Both the position numbers and the translations under genes were made by a program. Below are positions 34,615 to 43,732 of a DNA stretch of 64,000 bases, piece after piece (the stretch's first letter is position 1; every line of letters starts with the position of its first letter). Source of the DNA: Falsochrobactrum tianjinense (GTDB lineage Bacteria > Pseudomonadota > Alphaproteobacteria > Rhizobiales > Rhizobiaceae); contig NZ_JAHRVA010000002.1 of NCBI RefSeq assembly GCF_019100495.1, forward strand, positions 425,007 to 489,006, read 5' to 3'. The notes beneath the pieces are model-generated. The model saw only the letters and a list, made by a program, of their open reading frames with translations, was not told the origin of the DNA and did no database searches.

Positions 34615-36425
34615 ATGCAGATTTGGCATTGCAAAAACCCGCTCCATCACTGGATCTGGGGGTCGTGGGAAATGCCGCACTTGCAGCCCTTATCGACCGG
34701 GAGGCCGGGATTTGCTGGATGTGCACCCCACGGATGGATGGAGATCCGGTCTTTTGCGGCCTGCTCGATCCCAATGGCGATACGAATGATGGTGTCTGGC
34801 GCTTCTCCTTGACGGAACAGGCGAAGACCGAGCAGCATTATATGCGCAATACTGCGATCCTTGAAACCATCTTGACCGATGCCGAGGGTAATCAGGCCAG
34901 AATCACTGATTTCGCACCGCGATTTAAAATGAGCGGCCGGATATTCAGGGGATTCACCGTTGTACGGATCGTCGAGCCGCTTTCTGGCACGCCGAGACTG
35001 TCCGTATCGCTGCGCCCGCGTTCCAGCTACGGCGAAAACCCGCCGGAAACAACCCGCGGAACCAGCCATATCCGTTATATTCTCGGCGATCATGTCCTTC
35101 GATTGACGACCGATGCGCCGGTCGAATACGTGCTGGGCGAAACACCGTTCATACTCGACCGCCCGCTGGCCTTCGTCCTCGGGCCCGACGAGCGCCTCAC
35201 CAGCAGCCCGATGGATATTGCGCGTCATTTTCTAGGCGAAACGCGCCATTACTGGCTCGATTGGGTGCGCAGTCTCGCCCTCCCCGCCGATTTTCAGGAT
35301 GTTGTCATTCGTGCAGCGATCACGCTGAAGCTCTGCTCGAACGAAGAAACCGGGGCTATCGTTGCGGCGCTTACGACCTCAATTCCCGAATATGGGGCGA
35401 GTGGACGCACCTGGGATTATCGGTTTTGCTGGCTCAGGGATTCCTATTTCACGGTCAAGGCGCTCAATAGCCTCAATGCCACGCGGACCATGGAGAATTA
35501 CCTCGCTTATGTCTCCAATCTCGCCGCCGCTTCGCCTGACGGTTATATGCAGCCGCTGTTCGGGCTGGGACTGGAACGGCAACTGGATGAATATGTCGTG
35601 ACCGGCCTTTCAGGCTACCGCAATTTCGGTCCAGTACGGCGTGGTAATGCAGCCTGGACCCAGGTGCAAAACGATGGCTACGGATCGGTAATCCTTGCTG
35701 CGATCCAGTGCTTCTTCGATGAACGTCTGCCCGATATGGGCGGCGAGACACTCTTCCGGCTTCTGGAACGGCTCGGGGAAGAAGCCGAGGCTCGATGGGA
35801 CAAGCCGGACGCCGGATTATGGGAATACCGATCACGAAACGGGGTCCATACTCATTCGGCGGTGATGTGTTGGGCGGCATGCGACCGGCTGTCGCGTATC
35901 GCCAAGCGACTGGAGCTGCCGGGCTCCGGCGAACGCTGGGCGACAAGTGCCCAGCGGATACGCAGCGCCATTCTGGAACGCGCATGGAACCCGGCAAAGG
36001 GCAGTTTTGTCTCCGTTTTCGACGGGTCGGATTTGGATGCAAGCCTGCTGTTAATGGCAGAGTCCGGTTTCATCGCTCCGGACGATCCCCGGTTTATTGC
36101 AACAGTCAGCGCATGCGAGAATGCGTTGCGTTTTGGCAACCAGCTCTATCGCTATCGCACCCCCGATGATTTCGGTGCGCCGGAAACGGCATTTACGGCA
36201 TGCACTTTCTGGCTGATCGACGCCCTGGTGCGCACGGGTCGTCAGACGGAAGCGTGCGAGATATTCAATGATATTCTTTCGCACCGCAATCATCTTGGCC
36301 TCCTTTCGGAAGGCGTTCATGTCGAAAGCGGCGAACTTTGGGGAAATTTTCCGCAAACTTATTCGATGGTGGGGCTGATTAATGCTGCGATGGCACTATC
36401 TCGTTCTTGGGAGGAAGTTTTGTGA
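34611..36425 (+). CDS. Glycoside hydrolase family 15 protein (trehalase/glucoamylase-like)
   Basis: A 604-residue cytosolic (alpha/alpha)6-barrel hydrolase preceded by a beta-sandwich domain (about residues 1-240). GH15 motifs are WDYRFCWLRDSYFTVKALN near 268-286, GLWEYRSRNGVHTHSAVMCW near 401-420 with one catalytic Glu, and GLLSEGVHVESGELWGNFPQ near 563-582 with the second. Lying between otsB and otsA with 4-base overlaps on both sides, its most likely substrate is trehalose or a related alpha-glucoside, as for GH15 trehalases of actinobacteria. Glucoamylase activity cannot be excluded. Confidence 0.9.
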   Translation: MNADLALQKPAPSLDLGVVGNAALAALIDREAGICWMCTPRMDGDPVFCGLLDPNGDTNDGVWRFSLTEQAKTEQHYMRNTAILETILTDAEGNQARITDFAPRFKMSGRIFRGFTVVRIVEPLSGTPRLSVSLRPRSSYGENPPETTRGTSHIRYILGDHVLRLTTDAPVEYVLGETPFILDRPLAFVLGPDERLTSSPMDIARHFLGETRHYWLDWVRSLALPADFQDVVIRAAITLKLCSNEETGAIVAALTTSIPEYGASGRTWDYRFCWLRDSYFTVKALNSLNATRTMENYLAYVSNLAAASPDGYMQPLFGLGLERQLDEYVVTGLSGYRNFGPVRRGNAAWTQVQNDGYGSVILAAIQCFFDERLPDMGGETLFRLLERLGEEAEARWDKPDAGLWEYRSRNGVHTHSAVMCWAACDRLSRIAKRLELPGSGERWATSAQRIRSAILERAWNPAKGSFVSVFDGSDLDASLLLMAESGFIAPDDPRFIATVSACENALRFGNQLYRYRTPDDFGAPETAFTACTFWLIDALVRTGRQTEACEIFNDILSHRNHLGLLSEGVHVESGELWGNFPQTYSMVGLINAAMALSRSWEEVL

Positions 36426-37840
36426 GCCGCCTGATCGTCGTTTCCAACCGGGTTCCCGATCCCGGTCGCCCGCCTGCAGGTGGTCTGGCCGTAGCGATGC
36501 ATGCGGCCTTGCAGGAGCGCGGCGGCGTCTGGATGGGCTGGTCCGGAAAATCGAGCGGCGAGAATGACCCCGGCCCATTGGTAACGCGGCAGGAAGGACA
36601 GATTTCCTACGCCTTGACCGATCTGTCGGATCGCGACCTGTCGGAATATTACGATGGTCTGGCCAATAGCGTACTCTGGCCGCTTTGCCATTACCGTATC
36701 GATCTCACCGATTATGCCCGGCGCGATATGGCTGGGTACCTTCGCGTCAATCGCCTGTTTGCCGAACGGCTGCGACCGCTGGTCGGGGAAGGCGACCTGA
36801 TCTGGATTCACGATTATCATCTTATTCCGCTCGCAGCCGAACTACGGCAGATGGGGATCACCAACCGCATCGGCTTTTTCATGCATATTCCTTGGCCCTC
36901 GCCGGATGTGTTCCTTACATTGCCGGTGCAGGACATGCTTTTGCGGGCCATGACTGCACTTGATCTTATCGGTTTGCAGACCGAGGACGATGCCGAGAAT
37001 TTTGCGCTTTGCCTAAAGCGCGGCGGAGTCGCCAAGCCATTGGCCAATGAGCCGGGCATGTTCCACAATTCGGAGCGGCAATTCCGGGTCGGTGCCTTTC
37101 CAATCGGCATCGATGTGAAAACGTTTTCCCATACGGCGCAAACTGCCATCGGCAACCCCACGATCCAGCGGTTTGGCCGGTCGCTTGGCGATCGCGAACT
37201 GATTATCGGCGTCGACCGGCTCGACTATACGAAGGGACTGCCACAACGGCTGACCGGCTTCCACCGTTTTCTCGAAGTAAACCCGGCATGGCACGGACGC
37301 GTGACATTTCTCCAGATCACGCCGAAAAGCCGCTCCGGCGTGGCGGAATATGATGCGTTGCAGCGCGAAGTGGACGAGATTGCAGGGCATATCAACGGCA
37401 CTTTGGGCCGTCTCGACTGGACGCCGGTGCGCTATGTGAACCGGGCTTTCAGCCAGCATGTGCTGGCCGCCATCTACCGAATGGCCGGAGTGGGGCTGGT
37501 GACACCGCTACGCGACGGAATGAACCTTGTCGCAAAGGAATATGTGGCGGCACAAGACCCCGAAGATCCCGGCGTACTTGTTCTCTCGCGCTTCGCGGGT
37601 GCCGCGCACGAGTTGAGAGCAGGCGCGCTTCTGGTCAACCCCTATGACGTGGAAACAATTGCCGATGCGATCGGGCGTTCCGTATCCATGCCTCTGGAAC
37701 AAAGACGTGAACGTTACGCGGCCATGATCGATGCCATCAATAAGAACGATATTTTTGACTGGTGCAACGCCTATCTCGATCAACTCGCAAGCATTCCCCC
37801 ATCGCCGTGGCCCATCGATCCTTGTCAATCGGGTGTATGA
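36422..37840 (+). CDS. otsA: Trehalose-6-phosphate synthase
   Basis: A 472-residue GT20 enzyme joining UDP-glucose and glucose-6-phosphate. Motifs run SNRVPDPGRPPAGGLAVAMH near the N-terminus (phosphate loop), WIHDYHLIPLAAELR near 132-146, FFMHIPWPSPDVFLTLP, VDRLDYTKGLPQRL near 262-275, and PLRDGMNLVAKEYVAAQ near 361-377. The start is GTG at 36422, with GGAGGA 6 bases upstream and a GTGA overlap with the GH15 stop. It is the last gene of the operon; trehalose would protect against osmotic or desiccation stress. Confidence 0.95.
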   Translation: MSRLIVVSNRVPDPGRPPAGGLAVAMHAALQERGGVWMGWSGKSSGENDPGPLVTRQEGQISYALTDLSDRDLSEYYDGLANSVLWPLCHYRIDLTDYARRDMAGYLRVNRLFAERLRPLVGEGDLIWIHDYHLIPLAAELRQMGITNRIGFFMHIPWPSPDVFLTLPVQDMLLRAMTALDLIGLQTEDDAENFALCLKRGGVAKPLANEPGMFHNSERQFRVGAFPIGIDVKTFSHTAQTAIGNPTIQRFGRSLGDRELIIGVDRLDYTKGLPQRLTGFHRFLEVNPAWHGRVTFLQITPKSRSGVAEYDALQREVDEIAGHINGTLGRLDWTPVRYVNRAFSQHVLAAIYRMAGVGLVTPLRDGMNLVAKEYVAAQDPEDPGVLVLSRFAGAAHELRAGALLVNPYDVETIADAIGRSVSMPLEQRRERYAAMIDAINKNDIFDWCNAYLDQLASIPPSPWPIDPCQSGV

Positions 37841-38013
37841 ACCCGCTTGACAAGCGGCGGCAGCAAACTGCTTGAGCTGAATCCGTGCAAGGCTGTAAAA
37901 ACCTGTTTTCAGCGCCTTCGTATACGGTTATCAGACAACCTTACAATATGATTTTTGGTAGCCTTGCTGTAAGTCGCGTGGCAGGCTGATAAAACTGGTG
38001 AGGAGCATTCAGA

Positions 38014-38997
38014 ATGCATATTTCGATTATCGGTGCCGCAGGTATGGTCGGTCGCAAACTGGCGGCACGGCTAGTGGCCGATGGCGGCCTTGATGGCAAG
38101 GCAATCACGAAACTGTCGCTGGTCGACGTGGTGGCGGCCGATGCGCCGGCTGGCTTTACCGGCAAAGTCGCCTCAAGCGCCGCTAATATTGCCGATCCCG
38201 CGACGGCTCAAGCCATTGTCGCCAGCCGTCCCGATGTGATTTTCCATCTCGCGGCTATCGTATCCGGTGAAGCCGAACTGGATTTCGACAAGGGCTACAG
38301 CATCAATCTCGATGGTACGCGCTTCCTGTTCGATGCGATCCGGTTGGCCAATACCGCCGATGGCTACAAGCCGCGCGTTGTCTTCACCTCCTCGATTGCT
38401 GTATTCGGTGCACCGCTGCCCTTCCCGATTCCCGATGAATTCCACACGACGCCTCTCACCAGCTACGGGACCCAGAAGGCAATCAGCGAATTGCTGCTGG
38501 CCGATTACAGCCGTCGCGGGTTCTTCGACGGCATCGGCATTCGCCTGCCTACCATCTGCATTCGTCCGGGCAAGCCCAATGCGGCTGCGTCGGGCTTCTT
38601 CTCCAACATTCTGCGCGAACCGCTGGTTGGGCAGGAAGCCATTCTGCCGGTGCCGGACAATGTACGCCATTGGCATGCTTCGCCGCGTTCCGCTGTCGGC
38701 TTCCTGCTTCACGGCGCGACCATCGATCTGGCAAAGGTCGGCCCCCGTCGCAACCTGTCAATGCCTGGCCTGAGCGCCACCGTTGCCGAGCAGATCGAAG
38801 CACTGCGCAACGTTGCCGGTGACAAGGCCGTCGGGCTTATTCGTCGCGAACCCAATGAAATGATCATGAAAATGGTCGATGGGTGGGCTCCTGGCTTTGA
38901 AGCGAAACGCGCAACCGAGCTGGGCTTTACCGCCGATGCGTCATTTGAAGACATCATTCGCGCGCATATCGATGATGAATTGGGAGGCTCTCTTTGA
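38014..38997 (+). CDS. denD: NAD-dependent D-erythronate dehydrogenase-like protein
   Basis: A 327-residue extended short-chain dehydrogenase. The Rossmann motif is GAAGMVGRKLAARLV near residues 7-21. HLAAIVSGEAELDFDKGYSI, then NLDGTRFLFDAIR, and the catalytic Y-x3-K as SYGTQKAISELL near 150 follow. This pattern is that of DenD, which oxidises D-erythronate at C2, and its close relatives acting on other sugar acids. AGGAG lies before the ATG. It leads an operon with a beta-hydroxyacid dehydrogenase and an IlvD/Edd dehydratase. The kinase (DenK/OtnK) and decarboxylase (OtnC) of the known pathway are absent here, so the true substrate may differ. Confidence 0.82.
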   Translation: MHISIIGAAGMVGRKLAARLVADGGLDGKAITKLSLVDVVAADAPAGFTGKVASSAANIADPATAQAIVASRPDVIFHLAAIVSGEAELDFDKGYSINLDGTRFLFDAIRLANTADGYKPRVVFTSSIAVFGAPLPFPIPDEFHTTPLTSYGTQKAISELLLADYSRRGFFDGIGIRLPTICIRPGKPNAAASGFFSNILREPLVGQEAILPVPDNVRHWHASPRSAVGFLLHGATIDLAKVGPRRNLSMPGLSATVAEQIEALRNVAGDKAVGLIRREPNEMIMKMVDGWAPGFEAKRATELGFTADASFEDIIRAHIDDELGGSL

Positions 38998-39905
38998 ACA
39001 CGACCGCAACGTCACATAACGGCGTCAAAATAGCTTTTCTAGGGACTGGACTGATGGGGGCGCCAATGGCGCGCCGCCTTCTGGGCGCAGGTTTTACCGT
39101 CACGGTCTGGAACCGTGACGGTAACAAGGCCCGGCCTCTGGCCGAAGATGGCGCCATGCTTGCTGCAACGGCTGCGGAAGCGGCAAAGGATGCATCCGTG
39201 CTCATCACCATGCTAACGGATGGAAATGCCGTCGGCGATGTGCTGTTCGCACAGGGCGTTGCTGCCGCCCTCGAAGAGGGGGCGACCATTATTGATATGA
39301 GTTCGATCGCCCCGGCTTTTGCCCGTGAGCATGCGCAAAAACTGGCCCAGTCCGGCATTCGTCATATCGATGCGCCGGTTTCCGGCGGCGTGGCTGGCGC
39401 AGCAGCCGGAACGCTCGCCATCATGGCCGGCGGCGAAGCGGATGTCGTTGCCGAACTGGCCGATGTGTTCGCCCCGATGGGGCGTGTCACCCATGTCGGC
39501 CCAAGCGGCGCGGGCCAGTTGGCCAAGCTTGCCAACCAGCAGATTGTGGCCGTCACCATTGGCGCGATTGCTGAAGCCATGGTTTTGGTGGAAGCGGGCG
39601 GCGGCAATCGTGAAGCCTTCCGCGACGCCATACGCGGCGGCTTTTGTGAAAGCCGTATTCTTGAATTGCATGGCAAGCGGATGATCGATCGGGATTTCGA
39701 GCCGGGCGGCGCATCGCGCAACCAGCTTAAAGACTTGAAAGCGGTCCTCGCCACCGCCCGCGACCTGTCGCTGACGCTTCCTCTCACCGAGGCGGTTTCG
39801 GCGGAATTTACTGATTTTGTCGATAATGGCGGTGGCGAAACAGATCACAGCGCCTTGCTGGTGCATCTGGAAAACAAGAATGGCGGTCGGGGAGCCAAAT
39901 CCTAA
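38994..39905 (+). CDS. Beta-hydroxyacid dehydrogenase (GarR/3-hydroxyisobutyrate dehydrogenase family)
   Basis: A 303-residue NAD(P)-dependent enzyme. The dinucleotide motif is FLGTGLMGAPMARRLLGAGF near residues 16-35, the substrate loop IDAPVSGGVAGAAAGTLAIM near 123-142, and the catalytic Lys in GQLAKLANQQIVA near 177. The start codon is TTG, overlapping the DenD stop (TTGA), with GGGAGG 6 bases upstream. It likely reduces or oxidises a short hydroxyacid such as tartronate semialdehyde produced by the same pathway; the exact substrate is open. Confidence 0.88.
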   Translation: MNTTATSHNGVKIAFLGTGLMGAPMARRLLGAGFTVTVWNRDGNKARPLAEDGAMLAATAAEAAKDASVLITMLTDGNAVGDVLFAQGVAAALEEGATIIDMSSIAPAFAREHAQKLAQSGIRHIDAPVSGGVAGAAAGTLAIMAGGEADVVAELADVFAPMGRVTHVGPSGAGQLAKLANQQIVAVTIGAIAEAMVLVEAGGGNREAFRDAIRGGFCESRILELHGKRMIDRDFEPGGASRNQLKDLKAVLATARDLSLTLPLTEAVSAEFTDFVDNGGGETDHSALLVHLENKNGGRGAKS

Positions 39906-39906
39906 A

Positions 39907-41691
39907 ATGAGTAAGCCAGATAACGAGAAACGTCGTTTGCGTTCGCAGGACTGGTTCGCCAATCCCGATCATATTGACCTCACTGCGCTCTATCTGGAGC
40001 GCTTCATGAATTCAGGCGTCACGCCCGAAGAACTGCGCTCCGGCAAGCCCATCATCGGCATCGCCCAGAGTGGCAGTGATCTGACGCCATGCAATCGCCA
40101 TCATGTGGACCTGGCCAAGCGCGTTCGCGACGGCATTCGCGATGCAGGCGGCATCCCAATTGAATTCCCGACCCATCCGATGTTCGAAAACTGCAAGCGT
40201 CCGACAGCCGCGCTCGATCGCAACCTCGCTTATCTCGGCCTGGTCGAGGTTCTTTATGGCTATCCGCTCGATGGCGTCGTGCTGACGACGGGCTGTGACA
40301 AAACCACACCGTCAGCGCTAATGGCGGCATCAACCGTCGATATTCCCGCAATCGTGCTTTCGGGTGGCCCGATGCTCGATGGCTGGCATGAAGGCACCCT
40401 TGCGGGTTCCGGCACAGTGATCTGGCGCTCGCGGCGCAAGCTTGCAGCCGGAGAGATCGATGAGGAAGAATTTCTGGATGCGGCTCTGGATTCAGCACCT
40501 TCCATCGGTCATTGCAACACGATGGGCACCGCCTCGACCATGAATGCCATGGCTGAGGCGCTCGGCATGTCGCTCACGGGTTGCGCGGCCATTCCTGCCG
40601 CCTATCGCGCCCGGGGCCAAATGGCATACCGCACTGGCCGCCGTGCCGTCGAACTGGTGCTAGAAGACATCAAGCCATCCGATATTCTCAGCCGCGAAGC
40701 ATTTCTCAATGCGATCCGGGTCAATTCTGCAATCGGTGGCTCGACCAATGCGCAGCCGCATCTGGCCGCAATGGCGAAGCATGCAGGCGTCGATCTGCGC
40801 CCCGAAGACTGGCAAGTCCACGGCTATGACATCCCGCTTCTGGCCAATGTGCAGCCTGCGGGTGAATATCTGGGCGAAAAGTTTCACCGCGCAGGCGGTG
40901 TACCCGCCATCATGTGGGAATTGATGCAGGTAGGCAAGCTTTCGGGGAACGTGCCGACAGTAACCGGCAAGACCATGGCCGAGAATCTGCAAAATCGGAA
41001 GGCCACCGACCGCGATGTGATTTATCCCTATGCTGCGCCGCTTAAGGAAAGCGCCGGCTTTCTGGTACTCAAAGGCAATCTGTTCGATTTTGCCATCATG
41101 AAAACCAGTGTCATTTCGGAAGACTTCCGCAAACGCTATCTGATGGAACCAGGTCGCGAGGGAATCTTTGAAGGCAAGGCCGTGATCTTCGACGGCTCCG
41201 AGGATTATCACGCACGTATCAACGATCCCGAACTGGGGATCGATGAAAACACCATTCTGGTCATTCGCGGCGCAGGCCCGCTGGGTTGGCCCGGCTCGGC
41301 CGAAGTCGTCAATATGCAGCCGCCAGATGCCTTGCTAAAGCGCGGTATAAGCAGCCTGCCCACCATAGGCGATGGTCGCCAGTCGGGTACGGCGGACAGC
41401 CCCTCCATCCTCAACGCCTCGCCGGAAAGCGCGGCAGGCGGTGGTTTGGCCTGGGTGCGCACTGGCGACGTCATCCGCATCGATTTCAACGAAGGGCTTT
41501 GCGATATGCTCATCGATAGTGCGGAGATCGAGCGGCGCAAGCTTGGCGGCATTCCGGCAGTGCCTGCGGATGCGACCCCATGGCAGAAAATCTATCGCCA
41601 GACGGTAACGCAGCTATCCGATGGCGCCGTCATAGAAGGTGCTTCGGAATTCCAGCAGATCGCCAGAACGCCGCCGCGCCACAACCACTGA
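39907..41691 (+). CDS. IlvD/Edd-family sugar-acid dehydratase
   Basis: A 594-residue iron-sulfur dehydratase. Cluster-binding Cys are seen in LTPCNRHH (near 62), TTGCDKTTPSALMAA (near 130) and GHCNTMGTA (near 202), and GDGRQSGT occurs near 490. SGGPMLDGWHEG and VQPAGEYLGEKFHRAGGVPA mark the pentonate/aldonate dehydratase branch rather than IlvD of branched-chain synthesis, which in Brucella lies elsewhere (from memory). The start MSKPDNEKRR, one base after the previous stop, is preferred; an upstream extension overlaps that gene. It probably converts an aldonate to a 2-keto-3-deoxy acid. Confidence 0.87.
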   Translation: MSKPDNEKRRLRSQDWFANPDHIDLTALYLERFMNSGVTPEELRSGKPIIGIAQSGSDLTPCNRHHVDLAKRVRDGIRDAGGIPIEFPTHPMFENCKRPTAALDRNLAYLGLVEVLYGYPLDGVVLTTGCDKTTPSALMAASTVDIPAIVLSGGPMLDGWHEGTLAGSGTVIWRSRRKLAAGEIDEEEFLDAALDSAPSIGHCNTMGTASTMNAMAEALGMSLTGCAAIPAAYRARGQMAYRTGRRAVELVLEDIKPSDILSREAFLNAIRVNSAIGGSTNAQPHLAAMAKHAGVDLRPEDWQVHGYDIPLLANVQPAGEYLGEKFHRAGGVPAIMWELMQVGKLSGNVPTVTGKTMAENLQNRKATDRDVIYPYAAPLKESAGFLVLKGNLFDFAIMKTSVISEDFRKRYLMEPGREGIFEGKAVIFDGSEDYHARINDPELGIDENTILVIRGAGPLGWPGSAEVVNMQPPDALLKRGISSLPTIGDGRQSGTADSPSILNASPESAAGGGLAWVRTGDVIRIDFNEGLCDMLIDSAEIERRKLGGIPAVPADATPWQKIYRQTVTQLSDGAVIEGASEFQQIARTPPRHNH

Positions 41692-41707
41692 TTCATGCCA
41701 GTCAATG

Positions 41708-41738
41708 AACCGCCCATTGTTTCAATGGGCGGTTTTTT
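41708..41738 (+). terminator. Rho-independent terminator after the dehydratase gene
   Basis: AACCGCCCATTG and CAATGGGCGGTT form a 12-bp stem with loop TTT, followed by TTTT. It lies 17 bases after the stop codon. Confidence 0.88.
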
Positions 41739-41750
41739 AGTGCGTACTGA

Positions 41751-41800
41751 TTGACTCCCCTACAATCCTGTCATAACAAATAATCATAACCTATCATACA
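41751..41800 (+). promoter_or_regulatory. Candidate promoter and repeats in front of the GntR gene
   Basis: TTGACT (41751) and TAACAA (41774) are 17 bases apart. TCATAAC occurs at 41771 and 41784, with TCATACA at 41794, overlapping the -10 region and downstream. These direct repeats are a possible autoregulatory operator; both calls are tentative. Confidence 0.4.
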
Positions 41801-41819
41801 GGTTTGAGGAGTTGACGAT

Positions 41820-42515
41820 ATGGAAGGCGCAGACTCTCTGGTCAGCACAGTCATAGGCACCTTGACCGAGCGCATTCGGCTTGAGGAACTAAGCCCCGGT
41901 GACCGCCTGCCAAGTGAAGGCGATATCGCCAAAGAGATGGGTGTTTCCCGTACAGTGGTGCGGGAAGCGTTTCAGTCACTGGCCGCGCTCCGCCTGATCG
42001 AACTCAATACCGGGAAAAGAGCAACTGTCGCGGCACTGGATTTTTCATCCATGGCGCCCTTGATCGACCATGGAATATCCACCGACCAGATTACGATCCA
42101 GCAGATTTACGATGTACGCCGAACCATCGAAATCCGCACAGCGGCCCTTGCTGCTCTGCGCCGTTCCGATGAGCAAGCAGATCTGATCTGCCGTCATGCA
42201 GCCATGATGACTGAGCAAGCGCGCGATCCGGACAAATTGATGGAGCATGATCTGTGCTTCCATCAGGAAATCGCGCGCGCCAGTAAAAATCCGGTATTTT
42301 CGATCATTATCGGGGCGTTTGAAGGCGCCACCAGACAAACATGGCCCATTGGCTGGCGCAGCCGTGCGACCAGCCGCGAGCAGGGTTTCATGCTTGATGT
42401 CCACCGTCTTATCGCCGAGGCAATCAGGGCGGGCGATCCACAGTCCGCGCAAACCCATATGGCAACTCATTTCGACGAAAGCGTTCGTGCGCTGCTGAAT
42501 GCAGGCATTTTGTAA
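41820..42515 (+). CDS. GntR-family regulator, FadR/FCD type
   Basis: A 231-residue repressor-type protein with a winged helix (about 8-75; GDRLPSEGDIAKEMGVSRTV then VREAFQSLAALRLIEL) and an all-helical FCD ligand domain (about 90-220). FCD metal-site features appear as MEHDLCFHQEIARASKNPVF with Asp and His, and later His in DVHRLIAEAI and AQTHMATHFDES. GAGGAG is 8 bases before the ATG. It lies between the dehydratase operon and the enolase-superfamily gene, so it probably controls the sugar-acid locus in response to a carboxylate. Confidence 0.88.
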   Translation: MEGADSLVSTVIGTLTERIRLEELSPGDRLPSEGDIAKEMGVSRTVVREAFQSLAALRLIELNTGKRATVAALDFSSMAPLIDHGISTDQITIQQIYDVRRTIEIRTAALAALRRSDEQADLICRHAAMMTEQARDPDKLMEHDLCFHQEIARASKNPVFSIIIGAFEGATRQTWPIGWRSRATSREQGFMLDVHRLIAEAIRAGDPQSAQTHMATHFDESVRALLNAGIL

Positions 42516-42526
42516 GGTGAACTCCC

Positions 42527-43732
42527 ATGAAAATTACCGCAATTGAAACCATCCGCATCGATGAGCGCCCGAACCTTCTCTGGGTTCAGGTGCATACCGA
42601 TGAAGGCCTGGTCGGCCTCGGCGAAACCTTCTTCATGTCGAAGACAGTTGAAGCGTATATTCACGAATATATCGCGCCGCGCGTTATCGGGCGCGATCCA
42701 TTGCAGATTGATCTTCTGGCCAATGAATTGACGGGTTATCTCGGCTTCCGCTCGACTGGTGCTGAAGTACGCGGCAATTCCGCCTTTGACATCGCATTGT
42801 GGGATTTGTTTGGCAAAGCCACCAATCTGCCGATCGCACAACTACTGGGCGGGTTCAGCCGCCGGAAAATCCGTACCTACAATACCTGTGCGGGCGTTGA
42901 ATACATCAAAAAGGCGACCGGCCAGCAGTCGGAAAATTACGGTCTTGCCGATGGCCATGAAAACTATGACGACCTCAACGGGTTTTTGCATCGCGCCGAC
43001 GAATTGGCCCTGTCGCTGCTCGAAGACGGTATTACGGCAATGAAAATCTGGCCGTTCGATATGGCTGCAGAAAAAACACGCGGCCAATATATTTCGTCGC
43101 CGGATCTACGCGCCGCCCTTGAGCCTTTCGAAAAGATTCGGTCGGCTGTCGGCGACAAGATGGACATCATGGTCGAGTTTCATTCGATGTGGCAATTGCT
43201 GCCCGCTATACAGATTGCCCGCGAACTCAACCCGTTCAAGACATTCTGGCACGAAGACCCGATCAAGATGGATAGTCTTGGCAGTCTCAAGCGCTATGCG
43301 GAAGTCAGCCATGCGCCAATTTCAGCTTCGGAAACGCTTGGGTCACGCTGGGCGTTCCGCGACTTGCTGGAAACCGGCGCCGCCGGCGTGATGATGCTCG
43401 ATATTTCCTGGTGCGGCGGGCTGTCGGAAGCGCGTAAAATCGCGTCCATGGCTGAAGCCTGGCATCTGCCGGTTGCCCCGCACGATTGCACCGGTCCGGT
43501 TGTTCTTTGCGCTTCGACCCATCTGTCATTGAATGCACCAAACGCGCTGATTCAGGAAAGCGTGCGAGCCTTCTATAACACCTGGTATCGCGACCTCGTC
43601 ACGGCCTTGCCAGAAGTGAAAAACGGCATGATTACCGTGCCGCCCGGCGCGGGATTGGGCATGGAACTGAACCCTGAAATGGACAAGGCATTCACCGTGT
43701 CACGCCGCACAAGCGATAGAAACGACATCTGA
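42527..43732 (+). CDS. Enolase-superfamily (mandelate racemase type) enzyme
   Basis: A 401-residue cap-and-barrel enzyme. Metal ligands are likely the Glu in MVEFHSMW (near 216), the Glu in WHEDPIKMD (near 242) and the Glu in ASETLGSR (near 267). A His/Asp pair, LDISWCGGLSEARK and VAPHDCTGP, marks the barrel's seventh and sixth strands. The second-strand base motif, usually KxK, is KIW here (AMKIWPFD), so only one Lys is present. It starts 11 bases after the GntR gene and probably dehydrates a sugar acid. The substrate cannot be named. Confidence 0.85.
   Translation: MKITAIETIRIDERPNLLWVQVHTDEGLVGLGETFFMSKTVEAYIHEYIAPRVIGRDPLQIDLLANELTGYLGFRSTGAEVRGNSAFDIALWDLFGKATNLPIAQLLGGFSRRKIRTYNTCAGVEYIKKATGQQSENYGLADGHENYDDLNGFLHRADELALSLLEDGITAMKIWPFDMAAEKTRGQYISSPDLRAALEPFEKIRSAVGDKMDIMVEFHSMWQLLPAIQIARELNPFKTFWHEDPIKMDSLGSLKRYAEVSHAPISASETLGSRWAFRDLLETGAAGVMMLDISWCGGLSEARKIASMAEAWHLPVAPHDCTGPVVLCASTHLSLNAPNALIQESVRAFYNTWYRDLVTALPEVKNGMITVPPGAGLGMELNPEMDKAFTVSRRTSDRNDI

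Noticed and set aside
39907..41691. Housekeeping ilvD of branched-chain amino-acid synthesis
   Set aside because: Motifs and context (sugar-acid enzymes, GntR) point to the aldonate dehydratase branch.
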